Assembly (NCBI GenBank): GCA_028703175.1
Contig: JAQVNJ010000100.1
Coordinates: 1 to 22,890 of the forward strand
Origin: JAAYCB01 sp012744395
GTDB taxonomy: Bacteria > Planctomycetota > Planctomycetia > Pirellulales > Thermoguttaceae
DNA length: 22,890 bases
Direction of reading: 5' to 3'
Part shown: piece after piece, positions 1-7,306 of the stretch
Position numbering within the stretch: the stretch's first letter is position 1
Layout of the letters: each line of letters begins with the position of its first letter
Made by a program: the position numbers and the translations under genes
The notes under the pieces: model-generated
Told to the model about the DNA's origin: nothing
Databases searched by the model: none
What the model saw: only the letters and a program-made list of their open reading frames with translations

Positions 1-172
1 CGAAAGATCCGCCGGACAAGCCGGCGGGATTTGGGGGCCGGGCAAGCCGCTGGGGGTAGTGGGAAACCGAAAGATCCGCCGGACAAGCCGGCGGGATTTG
101 GGGGGAGGGCAAGCCGCGCGGGGGTAGTGGGAAACCGAAAGATCCGCCGGACAAGCCGGCGGGATTTGGGGG
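1..172. repeat. Tandem 67-68 bp repeat, two full copies and one partial
   Basis: Copies lie at 1-67, 68-135 and 136-172; the third stops after the first 37 bases. The first 37 bases are identical in all three, and the second half differs by a few bases. Each copy carries a perfect 7-bp hairpin, CCGCCGG-ACAAG-CCGGCGG, at 9-27, 76-94 and 144-162. The window begins exactly at a unit boundary, so the array may extend to the left. There are no distinct spacers between units, so this is not a CRISPR array. No function is evident. Confidence 0.9.
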
Positions 173-281
173 GGTTGAACGAGCGCCGGCGGGGTTGACG
201 CTTTCCCCCAGGGCCAATTCGGCCTAAACTCACGGTCAGCACCGGTGGCTCGGAATGTCTGACGGTGGGAAATTCGGCAAG

Positions 282-306
282 GCTCCCAAGCTGGAGCTTG
301 GGAACC
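282..306. repeat. Dispersed palindrome, copy 1
   Basis: TCCCAAGC (284-291), TGGA, GCTTGGGA (296-303) forms a perfect 8-bp stem with a 4-base loop, followed by ACCAGGAA. The core CCCAAGCTGGAG-n-TTGGGAACC recurs at 11035-11056, and a variant lies at 361-382. All copies are intergenic, as expected of a REP-like mobile palindrome. Confidence 0.75.
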
Positions 307-360
307 AGGAATGCGGCACCTGGAACAATGATGGAGACCAGTGTCGCGGGGCGAGAGAGG

Positions 361-382
361 CCCCAAGCTGGAGTTGGGGAAC
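361..382. repeat. Dispersed palindrome, copy 2 (variant)
   Basis: CCCCAA (361-366), GCTGGAG, TTGGGG (374-379), then AACC. It shares the CCCAAGCTGGAG core with copy 1. One base is missing before TTGGGG, and the outer pair is changed on both sides (C and G), so the stem is kept. The paired change suggests selection for the hairpin. Confidence 0.65.
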
Positions 383-483
383 CGGGGGAAGAAGCGGGGT
401 TTCAAGATCAGACAATGAGCCGTTTTCTTCTGGCGATCGGGAATTGAGCCTTGGACCCTGTTGGGAATTTTGGGGGCGGGCGG

Positions 484-3168
484 ATGCCGCAAGCAGGCCC
501 GAGGACGCTGCGACTCCGTCTCTGGCTGCTGCTCAGCGGACTGGCGCTGGCCGCCTGCATGCCGGGCTGCAAGGGTTGTAGCTGCCGGCCCCAGCCCCAG
601 AGGCCGCAGACGGCGGAGGAGCTCGAGAAGGAACTGCTGGAAAGGCAAAGGAAGCTCCGCGAACAGGAGAAGAAGGCCGATCTCTGGGTCTATCGCTACG
701 CGTCAATCCCCCACGAGCCTTTCGGTTCGCTGCCGAAGGCCGAAACGCAGTTCGCCTGTTTCGCCAAGCCCGGCCATTGGACTTCGCTGGCCGTAACCGC
801 CAAGGCCAACAACTTCGACATCGTTGGCAACCTCGAACTGTCGGCTGTCGGGGCGGACGAGCGGCCGGTGCCATTGCCGGGCATGGAGTTCCAGTTGGCC
901 ACCGAGCGTCCCGCAGCCCTGCCCAACGGCCAGGCCAAGACGTTCGACGCCGTCCTGTTTCTGCCCGAGTTTCGCCAGCGGGCCGATGCCGCGGTCGCCA
1001 TCGACGCGCGGCGGCGGACGGGGAAGGTCTTTCGCCATCGCTGCCCCGTCGTGCAAATGCCGTTCTTCCAGTATCACTTCGTCGTCCTGGCGCGTTTTCC
1101 GGAAGCGTATGGCTATCTGAAATCGCTCGATTCCGTTCGCGATCCCCGCAACCTGGCGACGATCGATCCGCGTCAGACGGATTCCTACTACCGGGTCTCG
1201 CTGCTCGCCACCGGCAGGCGGACACCCCTGCCGGGCCGCGGCCTGTTGTGGACGAACATCGCCTACCTGCTCTGGGACGACGCCGACCCGGATGCGCTCA
1301 GTCTTGACCAGCAGGTGGCCCTGCTCGATTGGCTTCACTGGGGCGGGCAACTGATCATCAGCGGCCCGGAGACGCTCGATACGCTGGGCACCAGCTTTCT
1401 CGCCGAGTACCTGCCGGCGGCAAGCGGGGGCAACCGCGACCTGGCAGAGCCCGATCTGGCCGAAATCAACCGGCATTGGACATTGCCATTCCGGGGCCGC
1501 GAGGGCCGGCGCCTGGCGCCGACGACAACGTGGTCGGCAGTCCGGCTGAAGCTGCACCCCGAGGGCGAGTACGTGGCGACGACCGGCGGCCTGCTTGCCG
1601 AACGGACGATTGGCCGGGGTCGCATCGTCCTTTCGGCCTTCAAGCTCAGCAGCCGGGAACTGGTCGCCTGGCCCGGCTTCGACGGCTTTTTCAACGGCTG
1701 CCTGCTCCGCCGACCGGCGCGCCGTTTTGGAGGAGCGCCCGAGGAGTTCTTCGTCCATTGGGCCGACGCCCGAGCGGCCACGCCCGGCGGATCGACCCCT
1801 GGCCAGTTCGACACGGAACGGCTCTGCGGCCTGCGCTACTTCTCGCGCGACGCGGGCCGCCGGGCCGCCGACTACGTCGGGCCGGATCGGATGGCCGCCG
1901 AGCCCCCGGCCGGTCCGGGTCCGACGCTGGAGGTCGCGGCGGGGCCGGATGCGGAATTCGTCGAGTCGTTCGAACCGGTCCGCATCTCGGGGAAAAACCT
2001 CGCGGCATGGAATGACTTCGGTGCGGTGGCCGACGCCGCCCGGCAGTCGCTCAGCCAGGCCAGTGGCATCGAGGTGCCCGAGCGGCGCTTCGTTGTCTGG
2101 ATCGTGGCCGGCTACCTGATCGTCCTGGTGCCGATCAACTGGTTGGCATTCCGGGTTCTCGGCCGGGTGGAGTGGGCGTGGGTCGCGGCCCCGGCAATTG
2201 CCATCGTGTGCGCGGCGGTCGTCGTTCGCCAGGCCCAGCTCGACATCGGTTTCGTCCGCGCGCAGAACGAGCTCGCCGTTGTCGAGATGCACGGCAATTA
2301 TCCCCGTGCGCACGTCGCCCGATATATGGCTCTGTACACGTCGCTCTCGACGGCCTACGAGATTGCCATCGCGGACCCGGGGGCCCTGATCCTGCCCTTT
2401 CCGCCCAAGAATCAGCCCGAGGAGACCAATTTGTCGCTGGGGGAGTCGCCCAGGCGGGTCACCTACCGCTACGGGACGGAGGCGGCGATGGGCGACTTCC
2501 TGGTTGAAACAAGCCGGACCCGCGCGACCCACGGCGAGCAGATGCTCGACTTGGGGGGCGGCTGGCAATGGCTCGAGACTCCGCCGGGCAGGCAGCGGCT
2601 CGTCAACCGGACCGGCTACGCGCTCGGCGGCGCAGGCGCCGTGCGAAGGTTGGAGGATGGGCGGATTGAAACGGCCTGGCTCGGCACGGTCGCGCCGGAG
2701 GAGACCGTCGAGCTGGCCGACCGCTGGAGGCCGAGCGAGGAAACCGAGGGCGATTCACTGTGGCCGGATCAGCGCGAGCGGGCGCCGGAGACGGGATCCG
2801 TGAGCCAGCCGGGCAGCCTGAGCCTGCGGTCGCTGTTGCCGCTGGCCGAGAGCACCGCCAGCCTGCGCCGCGGCGATGTCCGCCTGATCGGCTGGACCGC
2901 CGAGCCGATCGGGGGCGTGGAGGTCCGCCCGCGAGCGCCCCAGCAGCAGCGGCTCGCGCTGGTGATCGTTCATCTCCGCTGCGGGCGGGCCGGCGATCCG
3001 CGGCCGGATACGAACTCGCGTTGGGATTTTTCCAGCGAAATTCCGCGCACGCTGCGGGCAAGGTCCGACGAGGCGGACGCCGAAAGAGAGCCCCGGGACG
3101 CATCGCCCGGCGGCGCTCGGAGCGGGCCGCCGCCAAGACCGGCGGAGCCCGACGGACTGCCCGGATGA
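484..3168 (+). CDS. Large predicted lipoprotein with two central membrane segments
   Basis: The protein has 894 residues from the ATG at 484; an in-frame TTG at 451 would add 11. ATG is preferred because it directly precedes a signal sequence (LRLRLWLLLSGLALAAC) ending in a lipobox, L22-A23-A24-C25. A charged, probably coiled-coil stretch follows (about residues 35-70). A conserved-looking segment at about 255-301 (LLWDD...DWLHWGGQLIISGP) resembles the glutamine-amidotransferase-like folds of large bacterial envelope proteins. Two hydrophobic helices lie at about 536-559 and 562-581. The last 30 residues or so are Pro/Gly/Arg-rich low complexity. From memory, similar proteins occur in planctomycetes without known function. 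It ends 8 bp before the stop of the convergent methyltransferase gene. An envelope location is inferred; no function is assigned. Confidence 0.8.
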   Translation: MPQAGPRTLRLRLWLLLSGLALAACMPGCKGCSCRPQPQRPQTAEELEKELLERQRKLREQEKKADLWVYRYASIPHEPFGSLPKAETQFACFAKPGHWTSLAVTAKANNFDIVGNLELSAVGADERPVPLPGMEFQLATERPAALPNGQAKTFDAVLFLPEFRQRADAAVAIDARRRTGKVFRHRCPVVQMPFFQYHFVVLARFPEAYGYLKSLDSVRDPRNLATIDPRQTDSYYRVSLLATGRRTPLPGRGLLWTNIAYLLWDDADPDALSLDQQVALLDWLHWGGQLIISGPETLDTLGTSFLAEYLPAASGGNRDLAEPDLAEINRHWTLPFRGREGRRLAPTTTWSAVRLKLHPEGEYVATTGGLLAERTIGRGRIVLSAFKLSSRELVAWPGFDGFFNGCLLRRPARRFGGAPEEFFVHWADARAATPGGSTPGQFDTERLCGLRYFSRDAGRRAADYVGPDRMAAEPPAGPGPTLEVAAGPDAEFVESFEPVRISGKNLAAWNDFGAVADAARQSLSQASGIEVPERRFVVWIVAGYLIVLVPINWLAFRVLGRVEWAWVAAPAIAIVCAAVVVRQAQLDIGFVRAQNELAVVEMHGNYPRAHVARYMALYTSLSTAYEIAIADPGALILPFPPKNQPEETNLSLGESPRRVTYRYGTEAAMGDFLVETSRTRATHGEQMLDLGGGWQWLETPPGRQRLVNRTGYALGGAGAVRRLEDGRIETAWLGTVAPEETVELADRWRPSEETEGDSLWPDQRERAPETGSVSQPGSLSLRSLLPLAESTASLRRGDVRLIGWTAEPIGGVEVRPRAPQQQRLALVIVHLRCGRAGDPRPDTNSRWDFSSEIPRTLRARSDEADAEREPRDASPGGARSGPPPRPAEPDGLPG

Positions 3169-3176
3169 GCGGTGTC

Positions 3177-4118
3177 TCAACGCGCCTCGTCAACAACCTC
3201 CAGGTAGATCGCCGAGGGAAAGTGCCCCTCTCTTGACGCCCGCAACCCCTGGTCGTTTTTCTGCGGCCGGTAGTTGGGCCAGAGCCGGCGGAGCTCCTCG
3301 GGGCGCTCGTAGTGGAGCATGCTCAGGCAGAGGCGGATCGTGTAGCGGTGGTTGCCAATCAGGAAGGCGTGAAGCAGCGTGCTCTCGGTGGCGAAGAACA
3401 TTGTCTCCAGTAGCCGGCGGGGGTAGTCGTACGGGAAATGGATGTCGTGAAACTGGACATACACGCCTGGGGCCAGCCTGGGCAGCACTTCGAGGATGAT
3501 GCGGTTCACTTCGCTGCCGACCTTGACCGTATGGGTCGAGTCGACGAACAACAGGTCGCCCTCGCCCAGACCGGTCAGCCGCTCCAGCGGCACGGCCTGC
3601 GCTTTCTCGGGTACAAGCTCGATCTGGCCGGCGGCGTCAATTCGCCGCAGGTAAGCGCTCGGATAGGGCTCGATGCACGCCAGGTTGGGCGTGTATCCGG
3701 CTGCGGCCGCGGCGCGAAGGATGACCGCCGTGGATGTCCCGCAGCCGAGCTGGACGATCCGCCGGGGCCGTTTGGACGCCACGAAACAATAGAGGCAGTC
3801 GGCCTCGGCCACTCCGTAGCCGGGCTCGCCGGAGGCCTCCGCCGCGCGGGGCCAAACGTCGCCGGGCAAGCGGTCCTCAAGCGGCGCGCGAATCTCCCCG
3901 GCGAACGCCAGCTGCTCGTCGAGACCGGCGCCGGCGACGCCGATCATGCTCATCGGTTCGCGCCAGCCGCTGCTCGTCTGCAACTCGCGGAGATCGGGAA
4001 TGGACGAATAGAAGTGCCGCGGGAGGATGTCCAGGCCGACCCTTTGCCCCACGAGGAAGGCTTTACGCAGCCCCCACTTGTAGCCCTCTTTGAGCTGTCT
4101 TCTCAGGCGGATTGCCAT
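3177..4118 (-). CDS. Class I SAM-dependent methyltransferase (Methyltransf_24 type)
   Basis: A predicted 313-residue Rossmann-fold methyltransferase that would move a methyl group from S-adenosylmethionine to an unknown acceptor. Visible motifs are motif I, VQLGCGTST (122-130); an acidic residue after strand 2, CIEPYPS (148-154); a post-core Asp in LLFVDSTHTVK (189-199); and FHDIHFPYDYP (223-233). The N-terminal GLDILPRHFYSSIPDL is typical of sugar- or lipid-associated members of this group. The frame is open upstream for 153 more codons, but that part is Arg/Pro-rich and unlike a protein. The ATG at 4118 starts the recognisable fold and has GGAG 11 bases upstream. No glycosyltransferase or polyketide gene lies next to it, so the substrate is open. 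Confidence 0.85.
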   Translation of the reverse strand: MAIRLRRQLKEGYKWGLRKAFLVGQRVGLDILPRHFYSSIPDLRELQTSSGWREPMSMIGVAGAGLDEQLAFAGEIRAPLEDRLPGDVWPRAAEASGEPGYGVAEADCLYCFVASKRPRRIVQLGCGTSTAVILRAAAAAGYTPNLACIEPYPSAYLRRIDAAGQIELVPEKAQAVPLERLTGLGEGDLLFVDSTHTVKVGSEVNRIILEVLPRLAPGVYVQFHDIHFPYDYPRRLLETMFFATESTLLHAFLIGNHRYTIRLCLSMLHYERPEELRRLWPNYRPQKNDQGLRASREGHFPSAIYLEVVDEAR

Positions 4119-4590
4119 TGTCCGAGGCGCTCCAAAAAACTGGCCATGCGGCGGCCGCGGGAGATGTGCCAGACCGCGGAAGACGACGCTACCGGCGATT
4201 GCCCCGCCGGTCAAGCGGAATGTTCGGACTTCGGGGTTCAGGAGAAGGGTTCGGGGTTCAGGCAGATGTGCCTGGCGATGCCGCGCCCGCTCGACGAACC
4301 GGCAACGGCCAGGTGCTTGAGGATCAGCAGCTCGATCAGCGAGACGGGGGGCCCCGTGTCGGAGAGTCGCGTCGGCGGGGTGGGGAGAAAGGCCTCGTCG
4401 GAGAGGACTTGAGCCAAGAGGCTGCCCGGGGCGGGAACCTGGGTGGCTGCCGTCCTGGCGCTGCTCCTCGTCGCCTGCGTTGGTTGGGCCGGATTGCCCC
4501 GGAACTAGCGGCAGCAGGGGGCCGGGTTCCGGGCGAAACCGCGGCCTCCCAAACGCGGCAAGGCCGCGGCGCGGCATTCTCGGAGAACGG
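4119..4590. other. 472-bp gap between two minus-strand genes
   Basis: No convincing gene is present. TTCGGGGTTCAGG occurs twice as a direct repeat at 4230-4242 and 4250-4262. Similar GGTTCAGG and GGTTCAAGG text appears in the repeat-rich gap at 11001-11084, so these look like decayed intergenic repeats. A small hairpin near 4554-4568 is listed separately. Confidence 0.5.
4551..4568 (-). terminator. Possible terminator after the ThuA-like gene
   Basis: Read on the minus strand, CGCGGC-CTT-GCCGCG (4568-4554) forms a 6-bp GC stem followed by only three T residues (4553-4551). It lies about 23 bases past the stop of the ThuA-like gene. The short T-tract makes this a weak call. Confidence 0.3.
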
Positions 4591-5484
4591 TCAGCGGCGT
4601 CTGGCGTCGGCCTGAAGATCGCCGAGCGCGTATTGAATGCCGTCCAGGCAGAACTGCATCACCGCCGGATCCATGAAGACGTTGGCGGCGTGGCCGAGGG
4701 CGCAGTAGAAGACGCGGCCCTTGTCTTCGGTCTTGATCCAGGCAACGGCGAAATCCTTGTCGGCGCGCTTCACGCCGCCGGTGACCTTGCCGGTTGCCGG
4801 ATCGGCGAGGTCGAGGGTCAGCAGCACGCGCCGATCGTCTCGCGTGTAAGGGTCCTTGAACTGGTAGATCTCGTCCCGGAGCTTGAATCCCTTGCCGCCG
4901 AATGCGCGGTTGAGGATGTGGTCGGGCGCGTCGAGCCGGAACGCCCAGGTGCCGCCGCCGCCCCAGGGGTGGCCGTCAAACAGCCCGCCGATCATCTTGG
5001 CGCCCTCCGGCCAGTCGTAGAAATTGTCGGTGGCCGCGTGGATGCCGATCAGCCCCTTGCCCGACCGCACATAGTCGAGCAGCGCCTGCCGCAATTCGGG
5101 CCGCGGGAACTTCAGGTGCGTCGTGTTGTTCAGCATCACCGCATCGTACCTGGCCAGGTTGGCCGGCTCAAACACGGCGTAATCGTCGCTGCAATCGACG
5201 GAGAAGGCGCCGGTCTTTTCACCCATCAAGGCAAAGGCCTTGTTGCCGCCGGCAATGCCCGAACCGTGAAAGAATCCTTCGCATCGCCAGAAGATCAGGA
5301 CTCTTCGAGCAGATTCGGGTTTGGCGGCCTGCTTGGGCACCGCCGCCACGATCTTCTCCAGTTCCGTGGCGGAGAGTTCCGGCGGCTGCTGGCGGGCCTT
5401 CTCCGCAAAGGCCTGCAACCCTGCATCGCCAAGCCCCAGAAGGATGGCCAGCGCGGCGGCGGTTCTCGTTAGTGCGCGTCTCAT
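4591..5484 (-). CDS. Exported ThuA-like protein (type 1 GATase-like fold)
   Basis: 297 residues. The N-terminus (MRRALTRTAAALAILLGLGDAGLQAFA) is a Sec-type signal sequence, so the protein should be exported. The body matches the ThuA-like family, linked in sugar-utilisation systems to oxidation of disaccharides to 3-keto sugars. Visible family segments are RRVLIFWRCEGFFHG (60-74), YDAVMLNNTTHLKF (113-126), GKGLIGIHAATDNFYDWPE (142-160), GGLFDGHPWGGGGTW (166-180), RDEIYQF (203-209) and GRVFYCALGHAANVF (256-270). The frame is open for 36 codons upstream, but the ATG at 5484 starts the signal peptide and has a GAGGT ribosome site 9-10 bases before it. ThuA is often co-encoded with DUF1080 proteins; here a DUF1080 gene lies about 9 kb away. 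The exact reaction is not settled for this branch. Confidence 0.92.
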   Translation of the reverse strand: MRRALTRTAAALAILLGLGDAGLQAFAEKARQQPPELSATELEKIVAAVPKQAAKPESARRVLIFWRCEGFFHGSGIAGGNKAFALMGEKTGAFSVDCSDDYAVFEPANLARYDAVMLNNTTHLKFPRPELRQALLDYVRSGKGLIGIHAATDNFYDWPEGAKMIGGLFDGHPWGGGGTWAFRLDAPDHILNRAFGGKGFKLRDEIYQFKDPYTRDDRRVLLTLDLADPATGKVTGGVKRADKDFAVAWIKTEDKGRVFYCALGHAANVFMDPAVMQFCLDGIQYALGDLQADARRR

Positions 5485-5776
5485 GATTGAACTACCTCGT
5501 GCGGGAAAAAGGGGTGCAAGTCGGAACCGGCAGATCACCGGTGCATTCCGGCGGCCGGTCCGGCTCCGGTTGCCCAGGGTCGCCCGGAGCACTGCTTGAG
5601 ATTAAATCGGGGACGCGGCGCCGTCAACTGCGGGCAATCGGCGGTCCGAGCCTGCGGATCGTTCGCAGAAGCAGCGGGGGAGGATTCAGTCGTCGGCTGG
5701 AGGCGCTTGCAACGGCCGCCGGATGTCGTCCGGGTCGGCAACGCCCCACCTCCGCCCGATGCCACGGCGCGGCCTT

Positions 5777-6835
5777 CTACAGCGGCTTGTTGCGGAAGGA
5801 GGCGTCCCCTCTCCACAGTTCGCCGTACAGCGCTCCGAAGCACCACGAAAGCTCCCGCAGCATCCGACGCGTGTCGCGAACGATCAGGATATCAAGCAGC
5901 TCGTCGGCAAGCCAATCACGAGTCTCTTCGATGGTCAGCTCCAGCGATCTGCTTCGCATGCTTGACAACACGCTCGCACACAAGAGTGAAGAGTTGACAA
6001 CTCCCAATTGCAGGAGTTGGTCGAGCTGCGCGTTGGGGCCGGAGTAGAAGACGTCCTCGCCATTCTGAAGAGGCTCGGCAATCTCGCATTTCAACTCATC
6101 GGCCGCTGCGTCGTTCCAGAGCCAGTATCTCAGTTCCTCGGTCGTTGTCTGCCGGCACGCTTCGCCAAATAGTCTTCCCGCCCGATATGCCTCGCCACAG
6201 CCGTTTTCATCTGCCAGTTGCTGCAACTTCTCGGAGCACTTGTCCATCCTCTCGTCGCCTGCTGCCAGCAGCGATTGCCAGGCCGCGGCGGCATCCGGCT
6301 GCGTGAAGAAGCGCCTCACAACGCCGCTCCAGCCCTCGGGGGACTGCCCGATCATCGCCAAGTGACGGAGGAGATGCTGGCCGGGGGACAGGTCCAGGAA
6401 CTCGCCGAAGTGGATGATCACCAGGTCGGTCAGGGAGCGCCGTCCTTCCGCCAAACGTGTCGACAGCGGATGCGGCCCAACGTGGTACTGCTCCCATAGT
6501 TCCGCGCGGACGGAATTGTACGACTGGGGCTTCTCGACGAGCACATCGGGAATCTCCGGCGACACCCCGACGCGATAGTCTCCGCCGACATCCATGAAGA
6601 CGAACAGTTCATCGAGTTTTCCCCGCTTCTGAAGATCCCGCACGCTAGCCCCCCCGTCATCCCGCACGATGGGGGTACAGCCAGCGTGACCCAAAAACCC
6701 GAAGTCTGCCGTGAAATGGGACACCGTCTCTTTTAGGTGCGACAAAAACTTGCGGAACAGGGAACCGCCGGAATAGGATCCAACGGAGTATCCGAGCAGC
6801 AACGCTTCTGACGGCCAGATTCTGAACGGTGGCAT
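5777..6835 (-). CDS. Unrecognised 352-residue protein
   Basis: I do not recognise a family. The start is the ATG at 6835, with GGAG five bases upstream (GGGGAGAGCTC-ATG); a TTG seven codons earlier is less likely. It has no signal peptide or clear membrane helix, so it is probably cytoplasmic. Residues 11-60 are Gly/Ser-rich and may hold an alpha/beta core (LLLGYSVGSYSGGSLF); 75-100 contains FVFMDVGGDYRVG and 137-150 DLVIIHFGEFLDLS. The C-terminal half (181-340) is helical with scattered Cys (200, 213, 227, 250, 286, 332). The coding region looks less GC-rich than its neighbours, and an AT-rich promoter region precedes it. It is a single-gene unit, with 292 bp free of genes before ThuA. It could be an acquired accessory gene; function unknown. 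Confidence 0.8.
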   Translation of the reverse strand: MPPFRIWPSEALLLGYSVGSYSGGSLFRKFLSHLKETVSHFTADFGFLGHAGCTPIVRDDGGASVRDLQKRGKLDELFVFMDVGGDYRVGVSPEIPDVLVEKPQSYNSVRAELWEQYHVGPHPLSTRLAEGRRSLTDLVIIHFGEFLDLSPGQHLLRHLAMIGQSPEGWSGVVRRFFTQPDAAAAWQSLLAAGDERMDKCSEKLQQLADENGCGEAYRAGRLFGEACRQTTTEELRYWLWNDAAADELKCEIAEPLQNGEDVFYSGPNAQLDQLLQLGVVNSSLLCASVLSSMRSRSLELTIEETRDWLADELLDILIVRDTRRMLRELSWCFGALYGELWRGDASFRNKPL

Positions 6836-6979
6836 GAGCTCTCCCCGGATCGGCAAGCCGCGGCCCTCCCTTTGATCGAGGGAACGCGCTCAAGTCCATG
6901 CGATGCTGTTGTCCGCCAAGGCGGCGCAGCGTGCGACGCGCGGTCGAAGCGAACGGCTGGTTGCCCTCCGCGACCAACT

Positions 6980-7003
6980 ACAATCGTATCAGGATACTAT
7001 TGT
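6980..7003. promoter_or_regulatory. Candidate operator: imperfect 24-bp palindrome
   Basis: The left arm ACAATcGTATC (6980-6990) and right arm GATACtATTGT (6993-7003) are separated by AG. Ten of the eleven arm positions pair; only C6985/T6998 does not. It covers the -10 hexamer and most of the spacer of the minus-strand promoter at 6983-7011, the usual place for a repressor site. No regulator gene lies beside it. Confidence 0.55.
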
Positions 7004-7011
7004 CATGTAAA
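6983..7011 (-). promoter_or_regulatory. Sigma-70-like promoter of the 352-residue protein gene
   Basis: On the minus strand, TTTACA (7011-7006; 5 of 6 matches to TTGACA) is followed by exactly 17 bases and TACGAT (6988-6983; 4 of 6 matches to TATAAT). An AT-rich stretch at 7011-7030 upstream could serve as an UP element. Transcription would start near 6976, giving a leader of about 140 bases before the ATG at 6835. This is the most AT-rich spot noticed in the window. Confidence 0.5.
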
Positions 7012-7037
7012 TAAATATGTTCATTAAATGGAAACGC

Positions 7038-7306
7038 CTACCCCTGGTGCGGCGTCCCGTCGGTCGCCACGAAGTCCATTGGCGGTTGCCCATCGAGCAG
7101 CGTAATGCCATCGCGCGTCTGCCACCTCGCCCGTTCGAGCATGGCGGCCTGGGCGTCCAAGACGACGGTCGTCTGGCCCCGCTCTGACTCGTCGATCGAA
7201 AAAGTCAGAAAACTGACCAGCGCCTCCCGAACGCGCGGGCGTCCAGACCGGTGTTTCGAGCGAGCATTCCGCTGGCCTGGAGCAGGTTGTAGCCGTCGAT
7301 CAGGAT
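7038..7306 (-). pseudogene. Broken YacP-like NYN-domain gene (RNase fold), N-terminal remnant
   Basis: The minus strand encodes AILIDGYNLLQASGMLARNTGLDAR (to about 7235), the hallmark first strand and Asp of YacP-type NYN (PIN-like) nucleases. The frame then hits a stop, but the next frame continues with REALVSFLTFSIDE and GQTTVVLDAQ, matching what should follow. One missing or two extra bases near the CGCGCG run at 7232-7237 would explain the shift. After VVLDAQ the sequence (36 more codons to the TAG at 7038) no longer looks like the family, and the rest of the usual domain is absent. No ATG, GTG or TTG lies just before the remnant, which overlaps the phosphatase stop by 7 bases. I infer a decayed gene; a sequencing error could explain the shift but not the lost C-terminus. 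Confidence 0.6.

Larger units (their letters stand above)
173..483. other. Upstream region of the large envelope gene, no gene seen
   Basis: This stretch links the tandem repeats to the first gene. Short open frames cross it, but their predicted proteins are mostly translations of the palindromic repeats at 282-306 and 361-379. A TTGACG at 195-200 resembles a -35 box, but no -10 hexamer lies at a usual distance, so no promoter is called. Confidence 0.5.

Noticed and set aside
1..172. CRISPR-like array
   Set aside because: Units are contiguous, with no unique spacers of regular length, and no cas gene is present.
195..230. Promoter for the large envelope gene (TTGACG ... TAAACT)
   Set aside because: The two hexamers are 24 bases apart, too far for a sigma-70 promoter.
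255..581. Small frame encoding PKLELGNQ-type text
   Set aside because: The peptide is a translation of the palindromic repeat copies and has no ribosome site. It also overlaps the signal peptide of the next gene.
703..2568. 621-codon open frame on the minus strand
   Set aside because: It is antisense to the large envelope gene, Arg/Pro/Gly-rich, without a recognisable domain. It is a typical shadow frame in GC-rich DNA.
4119..4577. N-terminal extension of the methyltransferase
   Set aside because: The frame is open but reads as low-complexity Arg/Pro/Gly text. The ATG at 4118 starts the recognisable protein and has a ribosome site.
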